DNA of 64,000 nucleotides from Nitrososphaerota archaeon (GTDB lineage: Archaea; Thermoproteota; EX4484-205; JAAOZP01): assembly GCA_011605725.1 (NCBI GenBank), contig JAAOZP010000017.1, positions 62,001 to 126,000 of the forward strand. Direction: 5' to 3'. The notes under the pieces are model-generated. The model was given only the letters and a program-made list of their open reading frames with translations. It did no database searches and was not told the origin of the DNA. Positions 44,959-53,535 of this stretch are shown in pieces. The position numbers were made by a program, and so were the translations under genes. The stretch's first letter is position 1. The number at the start of each line of letters is the position of its first letter.

Positions 44959-45007
44959 ACCGATTGCAAAGCTTGGAGGAACCGTTTGCAAGTTTTTCGG
45001 AAAAATC

Positions 45008-45017
45008 CTTATATAAG
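45008..45017 (+). promoter_or_regulatory. TATA box of the ABC exporter operon
   Basis: CCTTATATAAG about 34-43 bases before ATG 45051 shows that the real start lies downstream and that the earlier TTG at 44964 is not used. Confidence 0.45.
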
Positions 45018-45050
45018 TCCTTTCATCCGCAAGGTCTCAACCAACAAGAC

Positions 45051-46886
45051 ATGAGTGTCGAGAAGCCGTTGCTAGACTATGTTAATTCGCTTAAGCCTAG
45101 GAAGAGTTTTACGGAATCGGTTACAGCCTTCAAAAGGCTGATTAAATACCATAAGAAGTATCTTTCACTAATAGCCATTATTGTTGCTCTATCCTTCATA
45201 AGAGCCTACCTGTTCACCCTTGAACCCCTCTACACATCTCTAATAATAGACGATGTTGTTGTAAGCGGGAAGCACGAGCTGCTTACTGACTACATCATGG
45301 CGATACTGCTTGTCGGAATAGGTTTTGCGATTGTCAATTTTCTCATTAGCTATTTGAACGGTTTAACAGCACTGTATATTGTTCGAGACTTAAGGTTCGA
45401 ATATTATGCTTCTCTCCAAGCTAAATCTTTCAGCTTCTATGACACTGTCTCGGTCGGCGACCTTGTTTCAAGAGCCACGATGGATTTGCAGCCTGTTGAA
45501 GCCTTCCTTAGAACATGGGTTAGCACGGTTTTCAACGCGCTTTTCTCAATAATAGTGTTCTTCTCAGTTATGTACTCGATCAGCCCCTCGATGACCCTTA
45601 TCTCCCTAATACCTCTGCCCCTAATATTCTATTTTACAACCCGCCTATGGGTGGATACGATGCCGCTCTTCAGAATGATGCAGCTGATACTTGGCAGGCT
45701 TAGCTCCTACATTCAGCAGAACATCCTGGGCATGAAGACCATAAGGATATTTCGGAGGGAGAAGGATATGGTTGAAGGCTTCAAGAAAGCTGAACAGGTG
45801 TTTGTTAAAACTGCGATAACTGCCGGAAGAATCCAGTCTATCTATATGCCTCTTCCCGCAGCGATATTAACTCTTTCAATCGCGATAGTTTACGTTTACG
45901 CGACATACTCGATTTTCAACGCTGGAGCGGCGCTGACCGTTGGAAGCATAATTCTCTTTGCAAGATACATAACGCGTCTAAGCTTCCCGTTAAGGGATTT
46001 AAGCATGCTGCTCGGAAACTGGATCAACGCTTCAGCCGGGCTTGAGAGAGTCTTCGAAATAATGGATGCTCCAAAAGGTGTGGAGGACCTGCCTGATGCT
46101 GAAGAAATAACCATAAGAGAAGGCATTGTTGAGTTCAGGAACGTTACTTTCCAGTATGCCAATGGCAAGCCTGTTTTAAAAAACGTTAGTTTCAAGGTTA
46201 ACCCTGGGGAGAAGATCGCGATCCTAGGAGCCACGGGCTCAGGTAAATCAACCTTAGTCTACCTTATCCCAAGGTTTTACGACCCTGTTTCAGGAAGCAT
46301 ACTTATAGACGGTGTGAACATTAGAAGGTTTAAGCTGTCATCTTTAAGAAGACAGATAGGCATTGTTCCTCAGGATGTCTTCCTTTTCTCTGGAACCATT
46401 AGGGAAAACATTGCGTTCGGCAAGCCTGACGCCTCGATGGAGGAGATCGTGAAGGCTGCGGAGCTGGCGAAGATACGTGACTTCATAGAATCACTGCCAG
46501 ATGGCTACGATACTTTCGTCGGCGAAAGAGGGGTTACGCTTTCAGGAGGCCAGAGGCAGAGGATAACTATCGCGAGAGCAATACTTACGAACCCTAGGAT
46601 ACTGATAATGGACGATTCACTCTCATTCGTAGATTCTAAGACCGAGCAGGAAATACAGTCTGCGATCAACGAAGTTATGAAGGGCAGGACAACATTCATA
46701 ATTGCGCAGAGGCTTTCAACAATAAGGAATGCTGATAGAATAATGATTCTGGATGATGGAGAAATCGTCGAGTTTGGGACGCATGAAGAGCTTATGGCCA
46801 AAGACGGTGCCTACAGAAGGATTTACGAAACCCAGTTTCTTAGTAAAGGTTTGGAAATCGTTTCTGCGGAGGTGGGCAAGGAGTAA
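45051..46886 (+). CDS. ABC exporter half-transporter 1 (MsbA/TM287-like), degenerate Walker B
   Basis: This half-transporter has an N-terminal six-helix membrane domain (~40-330) and a C-terminal ATPase domain with Walker A GATGSGKST, signature LSGGQRQRI and Walker B ILIMDDSLS. The usual catalytic Glu after the Walker B Asp is Asp here (MDDS instead of LDEA), the mark of the degenerate ATP site in heterodimeric exporters such as TM287/288. ATG 45051 is chosen over the upstream TTG because of the TATA box. Its stop overlaps the next gene by one base; the partner is the split half-transporter. Confidence 0.92.
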   Translation: MSVEKPLLDYVNSLKPRKSFTESVTAFKRLIKYHKKYLSLIAIIVALSFIRAYLFTLEPLYTSLIIDDVVVSGKHELLTDYIMAILLVGIGFAIVNFLISYLNGLTALYIVRDLRFEYYASLQAKSFSFYDTVSVGDLVSRATMDLQPVEAFLRTWVSTVFNALFSIIVFFSVMYSISPSMTLISLIPLPLIFYFTTRLWVDTMPLFRMMQLILGRLSSYIQQNILGMKTIRIFRREKDMVEGFKKAEQVFVKTAITAGRIQSIYMPLPAAILTLSIAIVYVYATYSIFNAGAALTVGSIILFARYITRLSFPLRDLSMLLGNWINASAGLERVFEIMDAPKGVEDLPDAEEITIREGIVEFRNVTFQYANGKPVLKNVSFKVNPGEKIAILGATGSGKSTLVYLIPRFYDPVSGSILIDGVNIRRFKLSSLRRQIGIVPQDVFLFSGTIRENIAFGKPDASMEEIVKAAELAKIRDFIESLPDGYDTFVGERGVTLSGGQRQRITIARAILTNPRILIMDDSLSFVDSKTEQEIQSAINEVMKGRTTFIIAQRLSTIRNADRIMILDDGEIVEFGTHEELMAKDGAYRRIYETQFLSKGLEIVSAEVGKE

Positions 46887-47947
46887 TGGCTGGACCTTGG
46901 CGCACATTCTCCTCAACACAGGAGGAGGAGAAAAAGAGAACTGTCCCAGACAGGATTCTTATTAAAAGGCTTTACCATTATATTAAACCCTTCAGGAGAA
47001 ACCTCGCTATCGCAATACTGGCTATAGTTTGCACCTCAATAACCGGGTTAGCATCTCCATACATGCATAAGATTGCGATCGACCAGATCATACAGACAGG
47101 GAATCTTTCAAACTTTCTCTGGTGGATACCGCTTTTCATCCTGGTTGTTCTATGCAATTTCTTCTTCCAATACGTTCAGATATTCCAGATGAGAATAATA
47201 GGTGAAAACGTTGTAGCAGCAATAAGGGATGATATCATGGAGAAGCTTCAATTCATCTCTTTAAGATACTTCTCCGAGGGGGAGATCGGTAGGATAATCT
47301 CCAGACCCATAAACGATGCGAACAACCTTAGAATATTTTTACGAATGGGTTTCACAAGCATACTTCTAGACACATCCTCAATACTGGGCACATTCATAAT
47401 CATGTTCATGCTGGATTTCGAACTTACAGTCATAGCTCTCGCCTTCATCCCAATAGCCATAATCATTGTTTGGCAGCTTGGAAGATACTCTAGGAGAGTC
47501 TACAGGAAAACCCTCTCGACGCTAGCGGGATTAACAGGCAGAATGCAGGAGGACCTGTCCGGAATAAAAATAATCCAAGCCTTCGTGCAGGAGGAAAGGA
47601 CCATGAGAAGGTTCGAGGAAACACAGGAGGAGAACGTTAAGGCAACTAAGAACGCGTTGAAAGTCTCCTCCGCCTACCAGCCTGTCGTAATAATGTTGAG
47701 AATACTTGGAACACTGGCTATCCTATGGTTCGGAACCCTTTTTATTGAGAGCGGCGCGATAACCATAGGCACGCTAGTAGCCTTCATAGAGTATCAGTTT
47801 TCATATTTCATGCCGCTCGTAGACCTGATAAACGTTGCAGACCAGTATAACTCTGCAATGGCTGCTGTCGAAAGACTATTCGATCTTATTGATGCTAAGG
47901 TTGAAGTTACAGAACCCCCGCCTGAAATAGCTGTTGAGCTGAAATGA
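46886..47947 (+). CDS. ABC exporter half-transporter 2, membrane domain (split gene)
   Basis: This 353-aa protein contains only the six-helix membrane domain (~35-330), with the RLYHYIKPFRRNLAIAILA start and the second intracellular loop (VRYSRRVYRKTLSTLAGL-like segment). It ends in the linker EVTEPPPEIAVELK, just where a normal half-transporter enters its ATPase domain. The TGA stop shares ATGA with the ATG of the ATPase gene, so both are coupled in translation. A TTG or GTG is not needed: ATG 46886 follows the partner stop directly. Confidence 0.9.
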   Translation: MAGPWRTFSSTQEEEKKRTVPDRILIKRLYHYIKPFRRNLAIAILAIVCTSITGLASPYMHKIAIDQIIQTGNLSNFLWWIPLFILVVLCNFFFQYVQIFQMRIIGENVVAAIRDDIMEKLQFISLRYFSEGEIGRIISRPINDANNLRIFLRMGFTSILLDTSSILGTFIIMFMLDFELTVIALAFIPIAIIIVWQLGRYSRRVYRKTLSTLAGLTGRMQEDLSGIKIIQAFVQEERTMRRFEETQEENVKATKNALKVSSAYQPVVIMLRILGTLAILWFGTLFIESGAITIGTLVAFIEYQFSYFMPLVDLINVADQYNSAMAAVERLFDLIDAKVEVTEPPPEIAVELK

Positions 47948-48687
47948 TAAGAGAAGTAAGGTTTGAAAACGTAACGTTCGGTTACGACCCGAAGCTCCCT
48001 GTCTTGAAAAACATCAGTTTCACACTTACGCGGGAAAAGAAGCTGGCTATAGTAGGACCCACGGGAGCAGGCAAGTCGACAATAATCAACCTGCTTGCGA
48101 GGTTTTACGATCCTAATGATGGAAGGATTCTTGTGAACGGCCATGATTTAAGGAGGATTCCAATCTCATCCTGGAGGGCTAGGCTGAGCATAGTTCTTCA
48201 AGACTCGTTCCTTTTCCCTATGAGCGTTAAGGAGAACATAAGGTTTGGAAAACCGGATGCTTCCGATGAAGAGGTAGTAGCCGCAGCCAAGGCTGTTGGA
48301 GCGCACGAGTTCATAGTTAAGCTTCCCAACGGGTATGATTACATGATTCAAGAAGGATCGTCAAACATCTCTATCGGTCAAAGACAGATGATAAGCTTTG
48401 CTAGAACCCTGCTGGTTAACCCGGAACTACTTGTTCTGGATGAGGCCACATCATCTGTAGACCCTTACACTGAGCTTATAATACAGAGGGCGTTAAGCAA
48501 ACTTCTAAGGGGGAGAATGGCGATCATAATAGCACACAGGCTTTCGACAATACGGCTTTGTGACGAAATAATAGTGATTAATGACGGTGTTATTGTTGAA
48601 AAAGGCACGCATGAGGAACTCATGCAGAAAGGCGGGTTATACAGCTCTTTCTACAGGCTTCAATACATAGAGGAGAAAGGTGTTTAA
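47944..48687 (+). CDS. ABC exporter half-transporter 2, ATPase domain (split gene)
   Basis: This 247-aa ATPase starts with REVRFENVTFGYDPKLPVLK, the standard start of an exporter ATPase domain. Walker A GPTGAGKST (~38-46) and Walker B LLVLDEATS (~163-171) with a catalytic Glu are complete, but the signature reads ISIGQRQ instead of LSGGQ. In a head-to-tail dimer the degenerate Walker B of partner 1 would meet this altered signature, giving one degenerate and one active site. The gene overlaps the membrane-domain gene by ATGA. Confidence 0.92.
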   Translation: MIREVRFENVTFGYDPKLPVLKNISFTLTREKKLAIVGPTGAGKSTIINLLARFYDPNDGRILVNGHDLRRIPISSWRARLSIVLQDSFLFPMSVKENIRFGKPDASDEEVVAAAKAVGAHEFIVKLPNGYDYMIQEGSSNISIGQRQMISFARTLLVNPELLVLDEATSSVDPYTELIIQRALSKLLRGRMAIIIAHRLSTIRLCDEIIVINDGVIVEKGTHEELMQKGGLYSSFYRLQYIEEKGV

Positions 48688-48748
48688 CCATTCAGCGTCT
48701 GAAAAGTTTTAAAAAGGCATTTTAAAACCGTTTTAGCGGGGAGGCAGC

Positions 48749-50116
48749 TTGGCTGGAGTTAGGGAGGTTTCCGAATCTCTGCGGGAATGGGAGAGGATTG
48801 CGGCACACTCACACATAACCGGATTAGGCTTAGACGGGTTAAAGGCTAAGCCTGTCGGAGGCGGTATGGTTGGCCAGATTGAAGCAAGGGAAGCGGCAGG
48901 GCTTGTAGTAAGGCTGATAAAAAGCGGCAAGTTTGCGGGCAGAGCAGTCCTGCTTGCAGGTCCGCCTGGAACAGGAAAGACGGCGATAGCGACAGCAATA
49001 GCTAGAGAACTAGGTAGAGACGTCCCATTTGTTCCTCTAGCTGCAAGCGAAATATTCTCCACAGATATTAAGAAGACTGAGTTTCTAATGCAAACTCTTA
49101 GAAAGGCGATCGGCGCGAGAATACATGAAGTCAGAAAGATTTACGAGGGAGAGGTTAAGGAGATCTCGATAGAAAAAGCACCGCACCCGTACAATCCCTA
49201 TCAGCAGGTGCCTGCAGGAGCCACTATAAAAATCGCCACCACGGATGAGAGTAAAAGGCTTACTATGGATCAGAGCTTTGCAATCCAGTTGATACAGCAG
49301 GGCATAGAGACGGGCGATATTGTCCAAATAGACCCTGAGGGAGGGAGAATTGTTAAGCTAGGCAGGAGCAGGAGGAGTGTAGAGGAGAAGAAGGTTGATC
49401 TTTCCACTGTTCAAGTCATGGATGTCCCTAATGGAAACGTGCTTAAGGAGAAGGAGTTCGTCTACCCTGTTACGCTGCATGCTCTCGACATGGCTGCAAC
49501 TCGACGAGGCGGAGACATTTTCAGCATATTCTTTGGAGGCAGGGAGTCCAAGGAGATAGAGCCTGAAACCCGGAGGGAGGTTGACGAATACATAAAGACT
49601 CTTGTTCAGGAGGGCAGGTGTGAATTGTTACCCGGAGTGGTTTTCATAGACGAGTGCAGTATGCTTGACATAGAGACCTTCGCATTTCTAAACAGGGCAC
49701 TGGAACAGGACCTAGCCCCTATAATAATATTTGCAACAAACAGAGGATTCTCCACGGTGAGAGGTACAGACATTAGGGCTCCCCATGGGATGCCCCTAGA
49801 CCTTCTCGACAGGCTTCTGATAATCAACACAAAACCATACAGTAGAGACGAGATAAGGAAGATTCTTGAGATAAGGTCGGAGGCTGAGAAAATCCCGATA
49901 AGTAACGAGGCGCTTGAATATCTTACCGACATAGGTGTTAAAACAAGCCTAAGGTATGCTGTTCAGCTGATGGCTCCAGCATTTGAACTGGCTAGGGAGA
50001 GAAAGGCCAACAGGATAGAAAAGGATCATGTAAGCTATGTGGAGAAGCTGTTCGTCGACGTGAAGAAATCGGTTGAATATTTGAGGGAGTATGAAAAACA
50101 GTTTCTAGACCTGTGA
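48749..50116 (+). CDS. TIP49 / RuvB-like AAA+ helicase
   Basis: This 455-aa protein matches archaeal and eukaryotic TIP49 (RuvBL1/2). Walker A GPPGTGKTAIATAIAREL (~71-88), Walker B FIDECSMLDIETF (~299-311), sensor I IIFATNRG, and sensor II SLRYAVQLMAPA are present, and the ~170-residue beta insertion with EVKEISIEKAPHPYNPYQQV separates Walker A and B. Eukaryotic homologues are chromatin-remodelling and assembly helicases; the archaeal role is unclear. TTG at 48749 follows GGGAGG at good spacing. The phosphatase gene follows by 24 bases. Confidence 0.93.
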   Translation: MAGVREVSESLREWERIAAHSHITGLGLDGLKAKPVGGGMVGQIEAREAAGLVVRLIKSGKFAGRAVLLAGPPGTGKTAIATAIARELGRDVPFVPLAASEIFSTDIKKTEFLMQTLRKAIGARIHEVRKIYEGEVKEISIEKAPHPYNPYQQVPAGATIKIATTDESKRLTMDQSFAIQLIQQGIETGDIVQIDPEGGRIVKLGRSRRSVEEKKVDLSTVQVMDVPNGNVLKEKEFVYPVTLHALDMAATRRGGDIFSIFFGGRESKEIEPETRREVDEYIKTLVQEGRCELLPGVVFIDECSMLDIETFAFLNRALEQDLAPIIIFATNRGFSTVRGTDIRAPHGMPLDLLDRLLIINTKPYSRDEIRKILEIRSEAEKIPISNEALEYLTDIGVKTSLRYAVQLMAPAFELARERKANRIEKDHVSYVEKLFVDVKKSVEYLREYEKQFLDL

Positions 50117-50140
50117 CATTAACGTTTTAGACCTGTCTCC

Positions 50141-50617
50141 ATGTCTCTCACCTGGATAGTGAATGAGACGGTTGCGGCTTCATCCATTGCGACGAGCCCG
50201 GAGGACGTCGACCACTGGTTAGAATCTGGTGTGAAGGCGGTTGTCATACTGGCTGAGTCTCACGAGATAGCCAGATATTGGGGTGATTCGAATAATTATT
50301 TCAAGTTTCTAAACGATAAGGGGTTTGAAATCCTACATAGCCCGATCAAGGATTTTCACGCTCCAACTTTAAGCCAGCTCGAGGAGCTGGTTGAATGGAT
50401 AGAGGCTAAAGTTAAGTCGGGAAAGCGTGTCCTAGTACATTGTCACGCAGGCATAGGCAGGACAGGGATGATTATAGCTGCATATCTTATCAAGAATGGC
50501 AGTACTATTGAGCAGGCGGTGAGGAAAGTTAAGAGTAGGATTCCTCTTGCCCTAGAGGTCGATGCCCAACTGTCGTTAGTATACGAGTATTACGAGAGGA
50601 GAAGAACAGCATGTTAA
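50141..50617 (+). CDS. dual-specificity protein phosphatase
   Basis: This 158-aa cysteine phosphatase has the signature VHCHAGIGRTGMII (C-x5-R, Cys near residue 103) and a general-acid Asp in PIKDFHAP. It is of the archaeal/DSP (VHR-like) size and would dephosphorylate Ser/Thr or Tyr of proteins or RNA-cap-like substrates. It is encoded right after TIP49 and is probably in the same transcript, but functional linkage is only suggested by position. ATG 50141 is chosen; TTG starts are not seen nearby. Confidence 0.9.
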   Translation: MSLTWIVNETVAASSIATSPEDVDHWLESGVKAVVILAESHEIARYWGDSNNYFKFLNDKGFEILHSPIKDFHAPTLSQLEELVEWIEAKVKSGKRVLVHCHAGIGRTGMIIAAYLIKNGSTIEQAVRKVKSRIPLALEVDAQLSLVYEYYERRRTAC

Positions 50618-50626
50618 TAGCTCAGG

Positions 50627-51898
50627 CTACTTTTCTTCAGTAAACTCTTTGATGAGTTCTTGAGCCCTGTCGAACCGTATCCTTTTCTCCCTAACCATTT
50701 GCTCCGCGACCTTATCTATCAGATCCCCTGTTGCCCCGGCTTGAATAGCGATGTTGCGCGCGTGAAGCCGCATATGACCCGCCTGAATCCCTTCGAGGGC
50801 TAAGGCTCTTAATGCTGCAAGGTTCTGAGCAAGCCCTACGGCACCCATTACCCTAGCCAGCTCCGTAGCGGTCTTAACACCCAGAATTTTAACGGCGATC
50901 CGGGCTACAGGATGAGTTTTAGTCGCACCGCCCACTAAGCCTACTGCCATAGGCATTTCCAGCGTACCAGCAAGGTCACCGTTCTCATCCTTCTCCCAGA
51001 TGCTTAAAGGCATATACCTGCCTGTTCTAGCCGCGTAAGCGTGTGCACCAGCTTCTATAGCCCTGTGATCCTGCCCAGTGGCCAAGGCAACTGCACACAC
51101 ACCGTTCATTATACCCTTATTGTGGGTTGCAGCTCTGTAAGGGTCGCTTGCTGCAAAGGCCCATGCTTTCACTATTGCGTCAACAGCATCCTCCCCGCCG
51201 ACTTCCTCCTTAGCAACTGTCGTCCTAGCCCTTACAAGCCTTTTATCAGCAAGGTTCGATATTATCCTTAAGTATACTTTCCCCCCGGTGATCCTCTCTA
51301 TCAAGGGTGCTACAGCCTCGCACATCGTGTTAACAGCGTTAGCGCCCATCGCGTCCCTCACATCTACAAGAAGATGGGTTATCACCATTGGGCCCACAGG
51401 ACTATCCACTACTCTAACTTCAACATCCTTGGCGCCTCCCCCAAACTTCACGAGGACAGGATCCTGCTCGTTCGCTAGCTTCAATATCTCATCTCTATGT
51501 TCAAGAATCTTCATTCTAGCAGTGTAAGGATTCGACACCTCAGTCAGTTGCACCTGTCCTATCATGATAGGATCCGTCGCATCCGTGAATATTCCTCCTC
51601 TAGCCCTAGTCATTTTAGCAGCATTGCTGGCCGCTGCGACAACCGAGGTTTCCTCAATAACCATGGGGACAATATACTCTTTTCCATCTATAAGGAAGTT
51701 GAGCGCAACCGAGAAAGGGTAGGCCATTGTCCCAATCACGTTTTCAACCATTTTATCAGCAATATCTAGGCTCAAATTACCATCCTTAGAGAGAAGCCTA
51801 GCCTCGTCCTCCGTCAATCCGGAGAACTCAACTATCCTGCTCAGCCTTTCTGCTAAGCTTAAATTGTAGAAACCAGGGATCCTGGATGTTCTAGCCAT
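50627..51898 (-). CDS. HMG-CoA reductase, class II
   Basis: This 423-aa enzyme belongs to class II (the Pseudomonas mevalonii type): N-terminal SRIPGFYNLSLAERL, catalytic VENVIGTMAYPFSVAL, the substrate loop DAMGANAVNTMCEAVAP and MNGVCAVALATGQDHRA. It reduces HMG-CoA to mevalonate, the precursor of archaeal isoprenoid lipids. Many archaea use class I; class II is known from Archaeoglobus, Thermoplasma and others, probably by transfer from bacteria. It is monocistronic, with ATG at 51898. Confidence 0.95.
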   Translation of the reverse strand: MARTSRIPGFYNLSLAERLSRIVEFSGLTEDEARLLSKDGNLSLDIADKMVENVIGTMAYPFSVALNFLIDGKEYIVPMVIEETSVVAAASNAAKMTRARGGIFTDATDPIMIGQVQLTEVSNPYTARMKILEHRDEILKLANEQDPVLVKFGGGAKDVEVRVVDSPVGPMVITHLLVDVRDAMGANAVNTMCEAVAPLIERITGGKVYLRIISNLADKRLVRARTTVAKEEVGGEDAVDAIVKAWAFAASDPYRAATHNKGIMNGVCAVALATGQDHRAIEAGAHAYAARTGRYMPLSIWEKDENGDLAGTLEMPMAVGLVGGATKTHPVARIAVKILGVKTATELARVMGAVGLAQNLAALRALALEGIQAGHMRLHARNIAIQAGATGDLIDKVAEQMVREKRIRFDRAQELIKEFTEEK

Positions 51899-52014
51899 TG
51901 ATTTCTGCCGCTTTAGGAATTTTAAAAACGTTTTCCAGACATTAGCAAGGCTTCGACTTACGCCTTAAAATACTATAAACACTTAAAAGACAACGCCATG
52001 GCTACTTACTCAAC

Positions 52015-52329
52015 TTGGAAAGCAGAAGCTTCAGAAAGTTTTTAGAGGAAAAGTCAGCAAAAATCAAGGTTGAAAGGCAGGGGCAGAGAATCTCATGGGA
52101 TGAGGAAGTTAAGAAAGACAAACATTCCTTCACAGGATTCCTTGAATTTGCCTATTCAAACAGGGCTTCTGGAGACTATATATATCTAGATAGGAGTACT
52201 GCTTTCGACATCGTTGACAGGATTAACTGGATGGAAACAAGGATTAAGCGCCTTACTATCAGGCTTAAAATACTACTCCTGCTTCTAATCGCTTCTCTGC
52301 TAGCTGCCGTATGGGGATGGTTAACATGA
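52015..52329 (+). CDS. small tail-anchored membrane protein of the AAA+/VWA module
   Basis: This 104-aa protein is basic and charged up to residue ~78 and ends in one hydrophobic helix, LKILLLLLIASLLAAVWGWL, the mark of a tail anchor. It starts at TTG 52015, and its stop TGA shares ATGA with the ATG of the AAA+ gene at 52326. I do not recognise the family. It may tether the following AAA+/HExxH-VWA pair to the membrane. Confidence 0.7.
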   Translation: MESRSFRKFLEEKSAKIKVERQGQRISWDEEVKKDKHSFTGFLEFAYSNRASGDYIYLDRSTAFDIVDRINWMETRIKRLTIRLKILLLLLIASLLAAVWGWLT

Positions 52330-53531
52330 GCAGTAAAAGGCCACTCGTAGAAAAGCTTAGAGAAGAATTGTCCAGAAGGTTTATTGGCAATGATGAAGCA
52401 TTGTCAGCATTACTGTTAAACCTGCTTCACCGGAAGTCGACAACGCTGATAAGGGCTCCAAGGGGAACAGGTAAGTCAACACTAATGCTGCTCATCCTAA
52501 AAGGACTCTTCGGGGATGATTTTGTCGTTATCTCCGGAGCCTCTGAGGTGAAGAGGGGGGAGGTTGTCGGAAGGCTCCATATTCCTTCGCTTGAGAAGCG
52601 AGGCGTTGAGAAAGTCTTGTGGGCTAAGTTCGTACAGGCTCAGGGAAAGGGGATAGATGAGGTGAACAGGCTTAACCCTTACACTACTGCGAACGTATAT
52701 CATTTAATGCAGTTTGGAGAAGTATGGGCATATGGGCAAAAGTACACGGTTGAAGACTATACTCTTTTAGCTACTGAGAACCCTAGTGACGCAACTACTT
52801 TCGTACAGCCCCCGCCGTTCTACGACAGATTCGACATCACGATCTACCTTAATTCTCTCACCGTAAGCCAGAAATTTGCACTTCAAGAGTTGAACAACAA
52901 TTACGGCCACGACCTTGTAAGATCCATGCCACAAGTCATCGGGACAGAGGATCTGATGGAGATAAGGAGAGAAGTTGAGGAAACAGATGTTGAACCCGAA
53001 TTGATAGGTTTCATAAACACGCTCATTAGAGATTTTCAAGTGTGTGTCAGGGGGAAGGAACACAGCAACGTTCCGTTACCAGTCCTATGTGAGGGCTGCC
53101 ATTTCACCAGGTTTGTATGCAGCAGGGTGAAAGAACCGCCGAGCGAGAGGGCAACGCTCATCCTTCTTCAACTAGCTAAAGCCAAGAAATGGCTTGAGGG
53201 AAAGGTTGAAGAGAACGATATTGTTGAGATGGCTAAATGGGTCCTGATTCACAGGATGAGTTTCCTTAATCCTGAAAAGCCGTTGAAGGAAATCGGTGAG
53301 CTACTTGAAAGAGAAAAAGAAAGGATGTTTGAACGCGAGTCGAGGAAACAATGGTTTATACTGAACGAGCTTTACAGTAATTTCAGTCCAGGCCTATACA
53401 GGACTGCTAAAGAAATAGCTGCGGAAGACAATGTGTTTGCAGAAGAATTATTCTTCTTAGAGGAGAAATGGGTTAAAGAAGGAAAGATCAGCCGAGAGGA
53501 AACGTTGAAGGTAGGTCTCGGGATAGAGTAG
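52326..53531 (+). CDS. MoxR-like AAA+ ATPase with a Cys insertion
   Basis: Walker A is RAPRGTGKSTLML (~43-55), Walker B GIDEVNRLNPYT (Asp-Glu), the second segment EVWAYGQKYTVEDYTLLATENP is the MoxR pattern, and the Arg finger region is YDRFDITI. Before the sensor-2-like PPSERATLILLQLAKA lie four cysteines (C-x14-C-x2-C-x6-C, in VLCEGCHFTRFVC), likely a zinc site not typical of MoxR. MoxR ATPases act as chaperones or mechanoenzymes with VWA partners. The ATG of ATGA (52326) is chosen; ATGs at 52311 and 52317 are in frame. The VWA gene follows by four bases. Confidence 0.85.
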   Translation: MSSKRPLVEKLREELSRRFIGNDEALSALLLNLLHRKSTTLIRAPRGTGKSTLMLLILKGLFGDDFVVISGASEVKRGEVVGRLHIPSLEKRGVEKVLWAKFVQAQGKGIDEVNRLNPYTTANVYHLMQFGEVWAYGQKYTVEDYTLLATENPSDATTFVQPPPFYDRFDITIYLNSLTVSQKFALQELNNNYGHDLVRSMPQVIGTEDLMEIRREVEETDVEPELIGFINTLIRDFQVCVRGKEHSNVPLPVLCEGCHFTRFVCSRVKEPPSERATLILLQLAKAKKWLEGKVEENDIVEMAKWVLIHRMSFLNPEKPLKEIGELLEREKERMFERESRKQWFILNELYSNFSPGLYRTAKEIAAEDNVFAEELFFLEEKWVKEGKISREETLKVGLGIE

Positions 53532-53535
53532 CAAA

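Noticed and set aside
44964..45050. TTG start 29 codons upstream for ABC exporter half 1
   Set aside because: The segment contains a strong TATA box at the right distance for ATG 45051 and is not family-like.
47930..47950. Frameshift or sequencing error between the membrane and ATPase parts of exporter half 2
   Set aside because: The stop and start overlap as ATGA, the usual form of coupled genes in this window (also at 52326), and both proteins end and begin at the natural linker.
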